Assembly: GCA_039583875.1 (NCBI GenBank) | Contig: CM077151.1 | Coordinates: forward strand, 123,385,047-123,449,046 | DNA length: 64,000 nucleotides | Source of the DNA: Platanthera guangdongensis | Taxonomy: Eukaryota > Streptophyta > Magnoliopsida > Asparagales > Orchidaceae | Direction: 5' to 3' | Shown here: one piece after another, positions 34,882 through 45,771 of the stretch | Layout of the letters: the number at the start of each line of letters is the position of its first letter | How positions within the stretch are numbered: position 1 is the first letter of the stretch | Notes under the pieces: generated by a model | The model's database searches: none | Told to the model about the DNA's origin: nothing | Seen by the model: the letters and a program-made list of their open reading frames with translations, nothing else | Translations under genes and position numbers: made by a program

Positions 34882-36854
34882 TTATTTCAGACTTCCTCCA
34901 TCTAACTTTCCTAACTGATTCAGGAATAATGTATGTTTCTTTTCATCCAAGGGTTTGGTGAAAATATCTCCCCTTTGCAAATCAGTTGGGATATATTGAA
35001 GTTCAATTTTATTTTTCTCAACATTATCCCTTAGAAAGTGATGCCTAATTTCTATGTGTTTTGTCCTACTATAGAGGACTGGATTTTGTGCTATGGAAAT
35101 AGGACTGGTATTATCACAAAATATTTTAGACTTCTCTAAGTTGTTGCCATAGTCTAGGAGTTGGTTTTGAATCCACAAGATTTGTGAACAACAACTACAT
35201 GCAGCCATATATTCAGCTTCAGCAGTTGAAGATGACACAGATGTTTGTTTCTTGCAAAACCAGGAGACAAGTCTGTCACCAAGAAACTGACAAGTTCCAC
35301 TGGTGCTTTTCCTGTTTATTCTGCATCCAGCATAATCAGCATCTGAAAATCCAGTCAAGTAAAATGCTGAATCTTTTGGATACCAGAGACCAAGATTTGG
35401 ACAACTTTTTACATACCTAAGAATCCTTTTTACTAAGATTAGGTGTGACTCTCTAGGGCTCACTTGGAATCTAGCACATATGTATGTAGTAAACATTATG
35501 TCAGGTCTACTAGCTGTAAGGTACAATAAAGAGCCAATCATTGCTCTATATGTTGTCTGATCAACAGGTTTCCCATGTTCATCAGCATCTAATATAACAT
35601 TGGTAGGCATAGGTGTTTTCATACATGATGCTTCAGACATACCAAATTTCTTAACCAATTCTTTTGCAAACTTGGTTTGAGAAATAAATATGCCTTCAAC
35701 ATGTTGTTTGATTTGCAATCCTAGGAAGAAGGATAACTCACCCATGCTACTCATTTCAAATTTAGAATGCATTAGATTGGAGAACCTTCTGCACAAATTT
35801 GAATCAGTAGAAACAAATATAATATCATCTACATAGATTTGTACTAGTAGGGTATGGGACTTATGGGTTCTAATAAAAAGAGTTTGGTCTACTCTACCCC
35901 TTATAAACTCATTTTTCAGAAGAAAGCATGCTAGGGTCTCATACCATGTTCTAGCAGCTTGCTTTAGACCATATAATGTTTTATGCAATTTGAAAACATA
36001 ATCTGGATGAGTTGAAGAGATAAAACCTGGGGGTTGTCTGACATAGACTTCTTCTTTGATATCTCCATTGAGAAAGGCACTCTTTATATCCATCTGGTAT
36101 ACTTTGAATCCTTTGTGTGCTGCATATGCTAAGAAGATTCTTATGGCCTCTAACCTTGCAAATGGGGCAAATGTCTGGTCATAATCTATCCCTTCTTCTT
36201 GAGAGTACCCTTGAGCAACTAGCCTTGCCTTGTTCCTTATAATGACTCCTTGATCATCCAATTTATTTCTGAACACCAACTTTGTTCCAACAATGGAGTG
36301 ATCCTTTAGCCTTGGTACTAGTTCCCAAACTTTGTTCCTTTCAAATTGATGCAACACTTCTTGCATTGCAATGATTCAGTGTGGATCTTGCTCTGCATCT
36401 TGAATGGATTGAGGTTCAATTTGAGAAAGGAAGCAAGCGTGCATCAGGTTTTGGTTGACTTGATTTCTGGTTTGCACACCAGCTGAGATGTCTCCAATCA
36501 CTTGGGAGATTGGATGGTCTCTTGATGTTACTAAATCAACAAGAGATGTTGATTGTTCACCAACCTGTGTTGTTGTTTCCTCTGGTGGTACAACACTGGC
36601 TCTTCAAGAAGTTTCTCTTCAAGATGTTGAATGTCTTCTTCATCTTTACTGCTTTCCTCTTTTTGAATGATTTGTAACCTGTCCAAGTCTTCTGCAAGTG
36701 AGTGTTCCTGCAAAGGTTCTATGGTAGAAGTATTCTTCTCCTTGAAAGACATGTTAGATTCATCAAAAGATATATGAACAGATTCTTCAATTTTAAGAGT
36801 TGATTTATTATATACCCTATAAGCTTTACTGATCATGGAGTATCCCAGAAACAC
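34882..36854 (-). pseudogene. Copia RT and RNase H, with integrase tail, broken
   Basis: The 494-codon piece 36366-34882 covers almost all of RT and RNase [26 protein letters not shown], the catalytic [24 protein letters not shown], then RNase H ([27 protein letters not shown]). Directly upstream of its first ATG the reading continues in frame but meets TGA at 36376-36378. A further piece (36854-36531) is the end of integrase and linker (MFLGYSMISKAYRVY) in another frame. RT would copy the element RNA, but these breaks prevent a full polyprotein. Confidence 0.88.
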
Positions 36855-37306
36855 TCCTTCATCAGCTTTAGCTTGAAAGTTTGCTAAGTATTTCTTATCA
36901 TTATTGTGAATGTAACAAATACAACCAAAAATTTTAAAGTAATCTACTTTAGGTTTCTTCCCTTTGAGTAATTCATAGGGAGTCTTGCCTTTAGTTTATG
37001 TATTAAACTTCTATTCAACACATAGTTATAGGTGTTCACTGCCTCTGCCCAAAAGGATAGAGGAGGGTGTGCATCTGACAACAATGTAGTGGCAGATTCA
37101 ATAAGGTTCTATTTTTCCTTTCAGCTATCCCATTTTGTTGAGGAGTTCTAGGAGCTGAGAAAGTGTGCCTGATCCCTTCACTCTGACAGAACTCTTGTAT
37201 AAGAAGAGAATCAAACTCTGTCCCATGATCACTTTTGATCAGGGCAATGTGAGTATTGAACTAACTCTGTATGCATTTGAGAAACTCTGTCAAACACTTA
37301 AAGTTA
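36855..37306 (-). pseudogene. Remnant of copia integrase core
   Basis: Minus-strand translation in shifting frames shows DHGTEFDS (second catalytic Asp), HTFSAPRTPQQNGIAER (catalytic Glu) and the LSFWAEAVNTYNYVLNR segment. Several frameshifts and stops. Confidence 0.75.
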
Positions 37307-38035
37307 TCAGGCTTCTTCCTCAGAAAGAACACCCATGTGAATCTCTACAACCACTAATGTATGGGATTTCCCTCCTAAGATTTGTACTGTAATGGGTCCA
37401 AGAAGTTCCATGTGTAACAGATACAAAATGCTAGGTGAATCACTCTTATTAAGTGACTTGAAACTATTTTTGGTTTGCTTGCCTAATTGACAAGCCCTGC
37501 AGAGTCCTTCCTTCTTGTAGGGGCCAGAAGGTAGTCCTCTAACAAGGTTGTCATTGGATAACCTAGCAATGGTTCTAAGGTTTATATGTCCTAATCTCTT
37601 ATGCCACAGTTCATTAGGTCTACTAATAGAGTTAAACAAGCAAATATCTACTTTAGTTGAAAGAAAGTCTACTAAATAGATGTTACCTTTCCTTTTACCT
37701 GTCAACACAGTTGTGTTGTCCTCTGATTTGATCTTGCATAATGATTTGCTGAAAGTCACTTGGTATCCTTCATCACATAGTTGACTGATACTGATCAAGT
37801 TGTGCTTCAGTCCTTCCACATAGGCTACTTTCTTGAATGTGACTGTGCCAATCTGAACTGCATCATATCCTTTTGTTAGTCTAAAGTTTGAATCACCAAA
37901 AATTACTTTGGGTCCAAGCTTGGGCTTGAAGGATGTGAAATTGTCCTTGTTTCCTGTCATGTGCTTTGAGCACCCACTATCCAGATACCATTGCTGGTTT
38001 GATGTTGGATAGGTCTTCACCTGCATATAAAACAA
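37307..38035 (-). pseudogene. Copia protease and integrase N-terminus (copy 1)
   Basis: Open for 242 codons; the nominal first codon is TTG, so it is read as part of the polyprotein. PR: WYLDSGCSKHMTG with intact DSG. The gag-pre-integrase and zinc finger follow (LWHKRLGHIN, GLCRACQLGKQ). The first catalytic position reads HMELLGP where HxDxxGP is usual, Asp to Glu, in both copies. The frame breaks after LVVVE. Lies in a different frame from gag, which ends 2 bp upstream. Confidence 0.85.
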
Positions 38036-38036
38036 T

Positions 38037-40051
38037 TTACTTATTTTTGACCCAGTTTACCTTGGGCCTAGGTTGATAACCTTTGAATTCAGAAATAAAA
38101 GACATCCCTGGTTGACTCTTATAGCCTTCAGGATGATATCTCCTTGGAGGTATTATCCATTCAGTATAAGGGTTAAATCTTTGGGATGAAGGACCCCTAG
38201 GTTTGGAATTTGATTTACCTTTGAAAAAGTTTTCAAAACTCGGATCTCTGCTCGACGATCGTGGATCTGAGTTCGACGATCTTGGGTCAGATCGTCGAGC
38301 TCCGTTCGAAGATCGACTGTGGCAGAGTTCAGGGTTTAGAGATCGTCGACCTGATTTCGACGATTTAGCCTGAGATCGTTGATCTGCATTCGACGATCGT
38401 CTAGCTCCGTTCGACGATTTCTGTTGAACTTTTGTTTTCTTGGGTAAGTCAGAATTCTTCCTAGCTACCTCTACAACTCCCTTGCCTTTATCAGAGATAA
38501 ATTTAATTGGGGTTGTTAGTACTATAGGTTGGCTGGATGAAGCACCCAAGCCCAGTGTACTATTGAATCTTGAGTTCACTGTGCTTGTGATTTCCATTAG
38601 CTTGATACCTCTCCCATTGAGGGATTCTTCAAGCTTCTTGGACTCTGATAGTTCACTTTTCAGTGAAGTTATCTGCTCCCTACAGCATTCCAACTCCTCA
38701 GAGAGTTTGAGGTTATCTGATTTTAAAGTACTGTATTCAGATAATTGATTTCTGAGAGAAATGATTTCCTTCTAAGATTTTAATAAATCTAAACATAGTG
38801 CTTTAAACTCACACTTGAAGTCCTTAGAATTAAAATCAAAAGAACTTATTACATGGTCTTCTTCAGATTGAGTCTTTGATTCTGACTCTGATTCTTCTGC
38901 ATCAGAATTGTGTTGTGAGGCATTGATAGCCATCATGCAGAATTCTTTTTCATCAGCATCATCCTCATCATCACTTGAGCTGGATGAAGCTTCAGATTCT
39001 TCTTCTGTCTCACTCCAAGTTTCAGCAACAAATCCCTTCCTTGTATGTTTGTTCTTGCTGGAGGAGGGTTTGCCATTGCTGCTCTTCTTGAAGTCCTTTT
39101 CTTTTCTCCTTTCTTTCCTGTCATTTTTGTCCTTGTTTTTATTTTCTGGACAGTCAGGCACAATGTGGCCTGGTTTCCTGCAACCAAAACAGATAATCTC
39201 TTTATTATCTGATTTGTCATACCTTGGCTTGTCATGATCTCTGTATGATCTTTTCCTGAAATCCTTCCTGGCCATTTTGTAAAATCTTTTGTCCAGAAGG
39301 CTTAGCAGCTCTTCATTGCCTGTGACCTTGTCTTCAGGCTGATCTTCAATGGCTTTGAAAGCTATTGACTTCTCTTTTCTTGTAGCTGGTGAGGCAGCCT
39401 TCTGCTCTTCTTCTCTATTCTTGATGAGCAGCTCATAAGACTTGAGCTTGCCCAAGAGAGCTTCAATTGTGATCTCATTTAGGCTTCTGGCATCCTTGAT
39501 TGGCCAGATCCTTGAGTCCCAAGTGCTTGGGAAGCACATTAGAATTTTATCATTGAGCTCAGTCAATGAAATCTCTTTGTCCAAAGTTTTCAGCTCATTG
39601 ACTATGAGACTGAGTCTATTATACATGTCTGCTACTGACACAGCTTCTCCTTTCTTGAAATTCTCATACTGGGTTATGAGATGAGATCTTCTATCTCTTC
39701 TCTCATCAGTAGATCCTGAGACTATCTCAGATAACGTGTCCCAGATGTCCTTTGCTGAGTTGCATTCAGCTACCTTTTGGAATATCTCATCAGACATAGC
39801 CTGGGCTAGAATGTTCATAGCTTTTGCATCTGCAACTTTCCATTTCTTGATCTCGGCATATGTTCCTGATGGAGGTGGAACAGCACTTGTACTTGTATTC
39901 TCTGGAGGTCTTGGACACACTGTCAAAATAGAATTGAAAATGTCTCATCAATAGAGTTCATGTATAGTCTAATCCTTACCTTCCAAAGTGCAAACTTAGA
40001 TAGATTGCACCCTGGAGGTCTGGTGCTAGCATAATCTTTGTTTTGGGCCAT
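38037..40051 (-). pseudogene. Copia gag (copy 1), frameshift and internal TAG
   Basis: Starts at ATG 40051 (MAQNKDYAST). A 1-nt deletion at about 39941, absent from the duplicate, disrupts the N-terminus. 39926-38775 then reads cleanly: gag helical domain (WDTLSEIV, MYNRLSLIVNELK, FPSTWDSR), knuckle CFGCRKPGHIVPDC, acidic Ser-rich C-part. An in-frame TAG follows DLLKS (38772-38774). The same frame continues with a coiled coil (LSEELECCREQITSLKSEL) and an Arg/Ser-rich region (NGARRS, PRSSNSDPRSSS) to the stop at 38037. The Arg/Ser region is encoded by TCGACGAT words. Confidence 0.85.
38290..38440 (-). repeat. TCGACGAT motif array inside copia gag
   Basis: At least eight TCGACGAT/ATCGTCGA words in 150 bp of coding sequence, giving repeated ARRSS/PRSSN peptides. 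The copy at 58357-58490 is the same apart from a few bases. Confidence 0.8.
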
Positions 40052-40198
40052 ATTTTGTGAAAAAATAATTCTAATAACAAAATCAAAACAAGCAGATCTA
40101 ACTAGAGGGATCTTTGGGTTCAGGTGTTAGCCTGTGCAACCACTAAGGTGTGGTATTTTTAACCAACCCTGGAAGATGTGGTATGTTTAACCAACCTA

Positions 40199-40212
40199 GC
40201 TCTGATACCAAT
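40199..40212 (-). other. Copia primer-binding site (tRNA-iMet)
   Basis: Minus strand ATTGGTATCAGAGC abutting the LTR at 40213; a full match to the usual initiator-tRNA PBS. Confidence 0.92.
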
Positions 40213-40647
40213 TGAAAGTGCAAGTTAGATCTGATATACTCTAGAGGGGGGTGAATAGAGTATGGTGCTTGCTAAAAACGTTTTACAACAGTTGTTGTAT
40301 TCCTAAGTGAACAGGGAAGCAAATGAACTACATCAACTATCTAATCAAAAAGCAATCACAAACCGCAGCCAGAAAACAAAAGAAAGTAAGCAACCAGAGG
40401 ACACAAGGAGCTATAGTGGTTCCCCAATCAATTTGGGTACATCCACTCTTCTACCACCCTAGGTAGGAATCCACTGCAGGATGAGTTGATCAGGTGTCCT
40501 GGGCACCAATGAGCTTTTGATAAGGTACTCAAAAACCAAACAAGATTTTTTGATCAGGTGTCTTGCCACCACTGAGTTTTGACAAGGTCTCAGAAACCAG
40601 CACAAACTTTTGAATGGAGTTTGAAAAACCCTTTACAGCAGAGAGAG
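40213..40647 (-). mobile_element. Copia 5' LTR, first part
   Basis: 435 bp matching 29783-30206. It is cut in its GAGAG tract by solo LTR A2 and continues at 56083. Confidence 0.9.
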
Positions 40648-42406
40648 TGTAACACCCCCTATCTGTCGCATAGCATATAGCAGTATGTCCGGCCGGGGCC
40701 CGACGTCGTATGCCACAGACAGACCGGGTGGTTACTTATGGAAACCATCCAACCAATCATAACGTCCTACACAGAGCATTCTAGCAGAAGCAGTTTTATA
40801 AAAGTTGCAATAAAGAACCCAACACTAAATCATGAATGTTCACTAATCCAAAATAGGAATGTTACAAAATACACAAGTACAAGCCTTAAGGCCTTACAAA
40901 AATTGTTTCACTTGATATTACATTTTTTACAAACAACGGCACGCAGGTCGGTCATACATGAACAAAACAGTAAACACTTCCAAATAGGCCTTCGAGGGCT
41001 GGCTTCGCACTTGGGCTTTAGCCTGCTATTGACCGCTTGGTCCAGCAGCACCCGCAAACAACAAACCACCGCATGGTGGCAAAACAAGGCAACGATCAGC
41101 AATGCTGACCAAATTATAACGATCCCGCCCCCAGCTCGGAGAGACGATGCTCCTTCCCTGCATTTCATTAGCATAAGCGAGCAATATAACAACTCATTGC
41201 ATCACAGGCGTTGGCACGCATGGCCACACGCCCCGTGCTCTCAGGGAACATTCTCGGTGATCGCAGTCTAAGCCGCTAACTCACCACCATCTCCAGGACG
41301 GCAATATCTCGTGAGCAAAAATGGTCTTTTAGGCAGACGTTACGACACTTTAATGTCATCAACAGCCTATGTCACGACACTTTAATGTCATCGACAGAAA
41401 TACCTGACCTCTATGCCCTCGGCATAACGCAGGAACGGTTCCCACTCAACCCGTTGCTCACTTGTCACGACACTTAAATATCATCGGCACGAGTTAAGTT
41501 TCCCCGAAGCCCGTGAATCGAACGTACACTGTTACATAACCCAGTTATGTACTAGTTGGCACCTAGGCCCACAAGTTGGCAAGATCACGAATCCGCCTAG
41601 TTTTCCGGATGCACCTTTGGGTTAATCCCCAAGGCTCCCTGTTGCAATCTACCGTGTAGAAAACCCGAAAAACAACCAATAGCACGGAGTCTTCTCCGGC
41701 ATTAAGCAATGCAACATCACCGATCCAGACCAACATGAACGTGTAGGCTTCACACATCATGCATATGTCCGTTCTCGTTTACAGACTCTAAACAATGGGG
41801 ACTTCATATATCTACCCGAAGGAACGCCTCCAACTCATCGCAAACTCGCGAGAGCGGGCTTCCTATGCAAAGAAGGAGAGCTACTCATACTCAAGAAGAG
41901 AATCGTTACCCTTGTGTTCCTCTTTGGCGCCATAGAAAAGTGAGCGGATGAAAAGCACCGCACTAGCTTTGCCTCCGTGGATCTGGAGTCGGCTCGCGAT
42001 TTGGAGCTTCGAAGCTCCTCCAATGGCCGGATCTAGCTTCTTCTTCCTTCCTTGGCTCTCCTCTCTCTCTAAGCTTTTAGAAAGATATCCACTCATGAAA
42101 AGTGAGGGTTTCTAAGTCCAATCCCGGGTACATCCCTTCAGGAACAACCCCCAGCCGTTAGATCATCATTTAAAGAAATGAACGGCTTTGATTCGGGACT
42201 GAAATGCCCAATCTGGACCGCACACGACCTATTACACGCCCGTGTCCAGGGCCGTGTGTCTCATTCTCCGTCAAAATCGGCTCGCCTGGAACAACACACG
42301 GGCATCGAACACGCACGTATTCGATCTGACACGCCCGTGTTCCACCTGACACGGCCGTGTGGCCGGCCGTGTACCCCCCATCAGTTTTCCCCGAAAACAA
42401 CCCGAG
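40648..42406 (-). mobile_element. Solo LTR A2, left part
   Basis: Starts TGTAACACC. TSD GAGAG (40643-40647 and 56078-56082). With 55546-56077 it totals 2291 bp, exactly the length of the unbroken duplicate 60716-63006. No internal domain accompanies it. The 177-codon plus-strand frame at 40738 is also in the duplicate but has no recognisable domain. Confidence 0.92.
42402..42406. repeat. TSD CCGAG of the Tat element (left)
   Basis: CCGAG precedes TGTTGATG; a second copy is at 55541-55545. The empty site in the duplicate (about 62469-62474, CCCGAGCACTG) has it once. Confidence 0.95.
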
Positions 42407-43151
42407 TGTTGATGCACGAAAACACAAGGGAGGTCGAGCACAACCAGCTAACTGTTCGAACACGGGGGAAAAAGAGAGACTGCGAGTAGCGATCTACTAA
42501 GCGGATGAGGACTGAAAGAAGAGCAGGGCCGTGAACCACGGCGACAACAGACTTCGCCCGTCGCGGCCTGAATGCCTCTCTTGCGACGGGCTTTCTCTTG
42601 ATTGAAGAAGGGTTTGGTTACAAGTGAAAGGAAAGGACTGAGGGAAGCAGAGCAAAGGGGAGTCCGCAAGGCACAAGAATCGAGTCCGCAGCCTGTAACA
42701 AGTAGGCTCCTGGGTCCGAGTCAGCGTGCCTTGAGTGCACCACCTCCCCCCTATTTATAGGATAGGGGGCCTGCCCAAGCGGGCAGGGCTAAAATAACCG
42801 GCTGCCCGGGGTACAGGAGAACCGGGCAGCGGTGACGGGAAGCAAAAAGAAAGAACACGCCAGTCCGCACAGAAGGGGCGGACTGGGCTCGCGAACTGGA
42901 GCTTCCACTGCTGCTGCTGGGCGCGGCCACTGGAGTCTGGCGGCCTGGGCGGACGGGATACTGCGTCCGCCGCTGGAGACTTGCCCAACGCGCCGGCGGA
43001 CTGAGCGGACTGGGCTTTGCGTCCGCTGCTGGAGTATCACCCTTGGCGACTGGTGACAGTGCCGGACTGGGCGGACGGCCAAATCTTGTCCGCGCCTGCT
43101 GAATGGGGGCTTTTGGGAACTTGGAGTATGTTGCGGACTGAGGGGTTAACA
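42407..43151 (-). mobile_element. 3' LTR of the Tat element
   Basis: 745 bp, plus-strand ends TGTTGATGC and GGGGTTAACA. A minus-strand TATA box CTATAAATAG is at 42751-42760. It is dense in GCGGAC/GTCCGC words. Minus-strand frames of 77-133 codons here recur in the other LTR and are not genes. Confidence 0.93.
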
Positions 43152-43170
43152 TAATCCCCGCACATTTTTA
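43152..43170 (-). other. Polypurine-like tract of the Tat element
   Basis: On the minus strand the sequence abutting the 3' LTR is TGCGGGGATTA, a weak but correctly placed purine-rich primer site. Confidence 0.5.
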
Positions 43171-43240
43171 AGTTTCCAGAAAAACTTCGAAAATGTTACT
43201 TTAACCGCCGAGTCCGCAAACCTCGAAAATGCCGCCAAAG

Positions 43241-43250
43241 CTATAAATAC
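43241..43250 (+). promoter_or_regulatory. TATA box for the antisense genes
   Basis: CTATAAATAC on the plus strand, 84 bp upstream of ATG 43334, just outside the 3' LTR. Spacing would place a start site near 43275. It is separate from the LTR TATA, which faces the other way, so the antisense unit seems to have its own promoter. Confidence 0.6.
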
Positions 43251-43333
43251 CGCTGGAGGGTCTGGATCTGCTGAGAATCTTGATCGACACGGGGCGATAC
43301 TCACCACTTGCGGTCTCCACTTTCCAGTCCGGC

Positions 43334-45308
43334 ATGGCAAGACTTGGTACATTCCTCTCTAGCTTCACTGCCAAAGGCGACTCGGAGCCGTCAACGCCAG
43401 TGAAGACCAAGAAAATTGCAAAGAGGCCGGCAAGACAAGATCCTGTCCGCCTCGCAGGAGAAAACTCCCAGAGCGAGAAGCCTGCGGAGAAAGCAGTCCG
43501 CCACGTCGATGTTTCTGCTCGCAAGGATGCCGTAGTCGACGCCGAACCATTGAGGAGTGAGAAGATGGCAACCTTGTCGGACTCCGCCCCCTCTCAGAAG
43601 ACTGCGACCTCGGCGGACACTACAGGCGAACACATGGAGACTGACATATCTTCCCCCAATGCCTCGGTGCAAATCGTTGACTTGGACGAAGAAGACCGGC
43701 GGACTGAGGTAGAGGACAACGCGCCCTCAAAGGCATTGTCTGCTGTGAATCCTGAACCTGTCCGCGCTGACCAGCCTGATTTAGGGGGGTCCGCCGCGGA
43801 TGCTGCTGAGAAGACCGCCAAGAGGAAGAAGAGGAAGAGAGACGGAGAGACCGTCGCTGAGCGGGTTGAGAGGAGGCTGCGCGCTATGAAGGAGAAGAAC
43901 ATCTCCAAGCGGACTGGGGAAGCGGACTTACAACACAGGCCGCGCGACAAAGAAGTTCCAGACGGCGATCTGGTTACTCCGGAGGCCCAAATCCAGGGAG
44001 GGAATTCCCTCTCAACGGTCAGTCTTTCCACGGATGAGATACTTGATTCTATAGACGTCGATCAACTTGACTTAATCCAGGACTCCTTGCTGGTTATGGT
44101 GCAGCAGAATGAGGCAGGGACTACTGGAGATAAGGGTGACGAACTCCCTTCCTTGTCCGCTGCGGAGGAAGAGGAGAGGGAGAGGCTGAAGGAGAAGATA
44201 GAGGAACAAAAGAAGCAGATCGTTGCTCACGTTGCTGTGGTCGAGGCAGCCTCGAAGCAGGCCGCGGCGGACAAAGCTGCTGAGGATCTGAGGATTGCGG
44301 CGGAGCTGATGCGGTCAGGTAAACTTCAGCCGGCGCCCAAATACTTTCAGCGCAAGTGGCTTTATAGGTCGCCGCCGCGGACGTCAAGACCGATCAAAAT
44401 TATCACCAAGACGGACGATATCGTGGTCTCAACAAGTGCGGCTGCCGAGAGAAGAGCAAGGGTTCACCGTGAATGGAAAAAGCGGTTAAGCGCCTTTGAC
44501 CCAGAGCGGGCAAGGCGGCCAATCATCTTTGATAGTCGGAAACTCGCTGCCGCTATATCTAAAAGTGATCTTTTATCCTCTCTTTGAGTCCGCCGCGAAC
44601 TGCCTTTGAATGCGAAGTTTGACTTTATTTGTTGCAGGTAGGAAGTCGCTGCCGGGCTCCATAGAGAGTGGCGAGATCGTGATCACACCCAACACTGGAG
44701 CCGACGCGGTCTCACATGTGGAGTCCGCGGAGGATGAGCCACCCAGCCTGAGTATGATAAAAGAGTTAGAGAAGAAATTTGAAGCTGAAATGCAATGTGT
44801 CAAAACAGAGTTAGAGAAAGCGGCGGAGCGCGAGAGGGCGTCCGCGGCGCGCGAGAAAGCGTTCGCAGAACGCGAGAAGGCCCTCAAAGACCAGGTCGCC
44901 AGCATCTCGCGGGCGCTGGAGAGGTCTGAAAGGGAAAAGAAGAGGCTCGCGGATGATGTCCGATACTACAGAGGCAAGCACTTGGCGTCGGCTCGTGAAG
45001 GAAAGGAGAAGCGGATTTCTGAGGTCGCTGAGCAGAGGCCGCGGGCGTCAGATCGCGTTCCTCCTGAGATCGCGGCACCGGCAGGTGGCCAGCAGCCCGC
45101 GGATGAGGAGCCGAGGCCGGCAGCGGAGCCAATGGTGCCTCTTAGTCGAGTTGACCGGGAAGCCGCCCATATGCACCGGACTATAAACGTCGTCCATCAC
45201 CATCTCTGCCGGGTATACAGTGAAATTCTTCAGATAAGTGATCAGGCGGCTCATCTATGCAGGGACAGAGCAGAAAAGCCGGCGCGGACTGATAACAGGG
45301 ACCGCTGA
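43334..45308 (+). CDS. Antisense gene 1 of the Tat element: coiled-coil, basic protein, two exons
   Basis: I do not recognise this protein. Exons 43334-44564 and 44638-45308 join in phase 1 across a 73-bp GT...TTGCAG intron and give about 633 aa. I chose ATG 43334 because the frame upstream opens only at a TTG. Visible parts: an N-terminal Lys-rich region; IVDLDEED at about 114-121, which looks like a SUMO-interacting motif; KRKKRKRD at about 163-170, a nuclear-localisation-like cluster; a charged helix near 277-330 (EEEERERLKEKIEEQKKQ); and in exon 2 another coiled coil (EREKALKDQVASISRALERS). It is likely nuclear. It is convergent with pol and upstream of antisense gene 2. No stop or frameshift beyond the intron. 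Confidence 0.7.
44565..44637 (+). other. Intron of antisense gene 1
   Basis: 73 bp, AAAA/GTGATC donor and TTATTTGTTGCAG/GT acceptor. It contains an in-frame stop (TGA at 44585), so splicing is needed to join the frames; the phase is preserved. Confidence 0.7.
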
Positions 45309-45771
45309 GTCCGCAATTCCTTGAACTTTTCTGATTAAATGTATATTGTTTGTATGATTGCTCCAAACAATGCTGTGTGATGTGTGATTGAACTTTATTT
45401 GATCTGTGCGGATCCAGATTATATGTCCGCTATTCTTATGTAGCTTTATCTTTGGCATGATCTGTTGCGGACTGTGCGGACTAGCGCTGTGTCCGCTTCT
45501 TGCTAACCTGCAGGTGGGAATATTCGCGATCTGAGCGGATAGGGAACTGCGACGGCTATAACTTGGCCTTGAATCTTTTTGGAAAATTAGCTTGTCTTTT
45601 CTGTCCGCGTTATTTGTTTGGCTGCTTTTTAATTCTTTGCGGATTGTGCGGATTGAATATGCGACCTGCGCGGACTGGCCAAAAAGCTGTCAGACATTTC
45701 ATCTATAAATACTGCCTTCTGTCCTCTATGCAGGAAATTGCTGAAGTAGACGAAACCCTGCGGCCTGCAAC
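45309..45771 (+). other. Spacer between antisense genes 1 and 2
   Basis: 463 bp with GCGGAC/GTCCGC words but no gene. Two good acceptor-like sites (TGCTAACCTGCAG ending 45513; CTCTATGCAG ending 45733) suggest a 5' UTR intron of gene 2 or splicing from gene 1. Confidence 0.5.

Noticed and set aside
40738..41271. 177-codon plus-strand frame, also at 60806-61339
   Set aside because: Repeated only because the LTR is duplicated; no domain, lies wholly within LTR A and has no conserved start context.
42178..42489. Frames rich in RPCTR/DTPV peptides in LTR A (also 55406-56038 and 62246-63045)
   Set aside because: Products of the ACACGCCCGTGT array read on both strands; they have no counterpart in known proteins that I recognise.
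42751..43152. Pro/Arg/Ala-rich minus-strand frames in the Tat LTR (also 55140-55553)
   Set aside because: Overlapping frames of a GC-rich LTR; composition artefact, no domain.
43280..43333. Extension of antisense gene 1 upstream of ATG 43334
   Set aside because: The upstream extension begins at TTG, close to the predicted transcription start; ATG 43334 is the better start.
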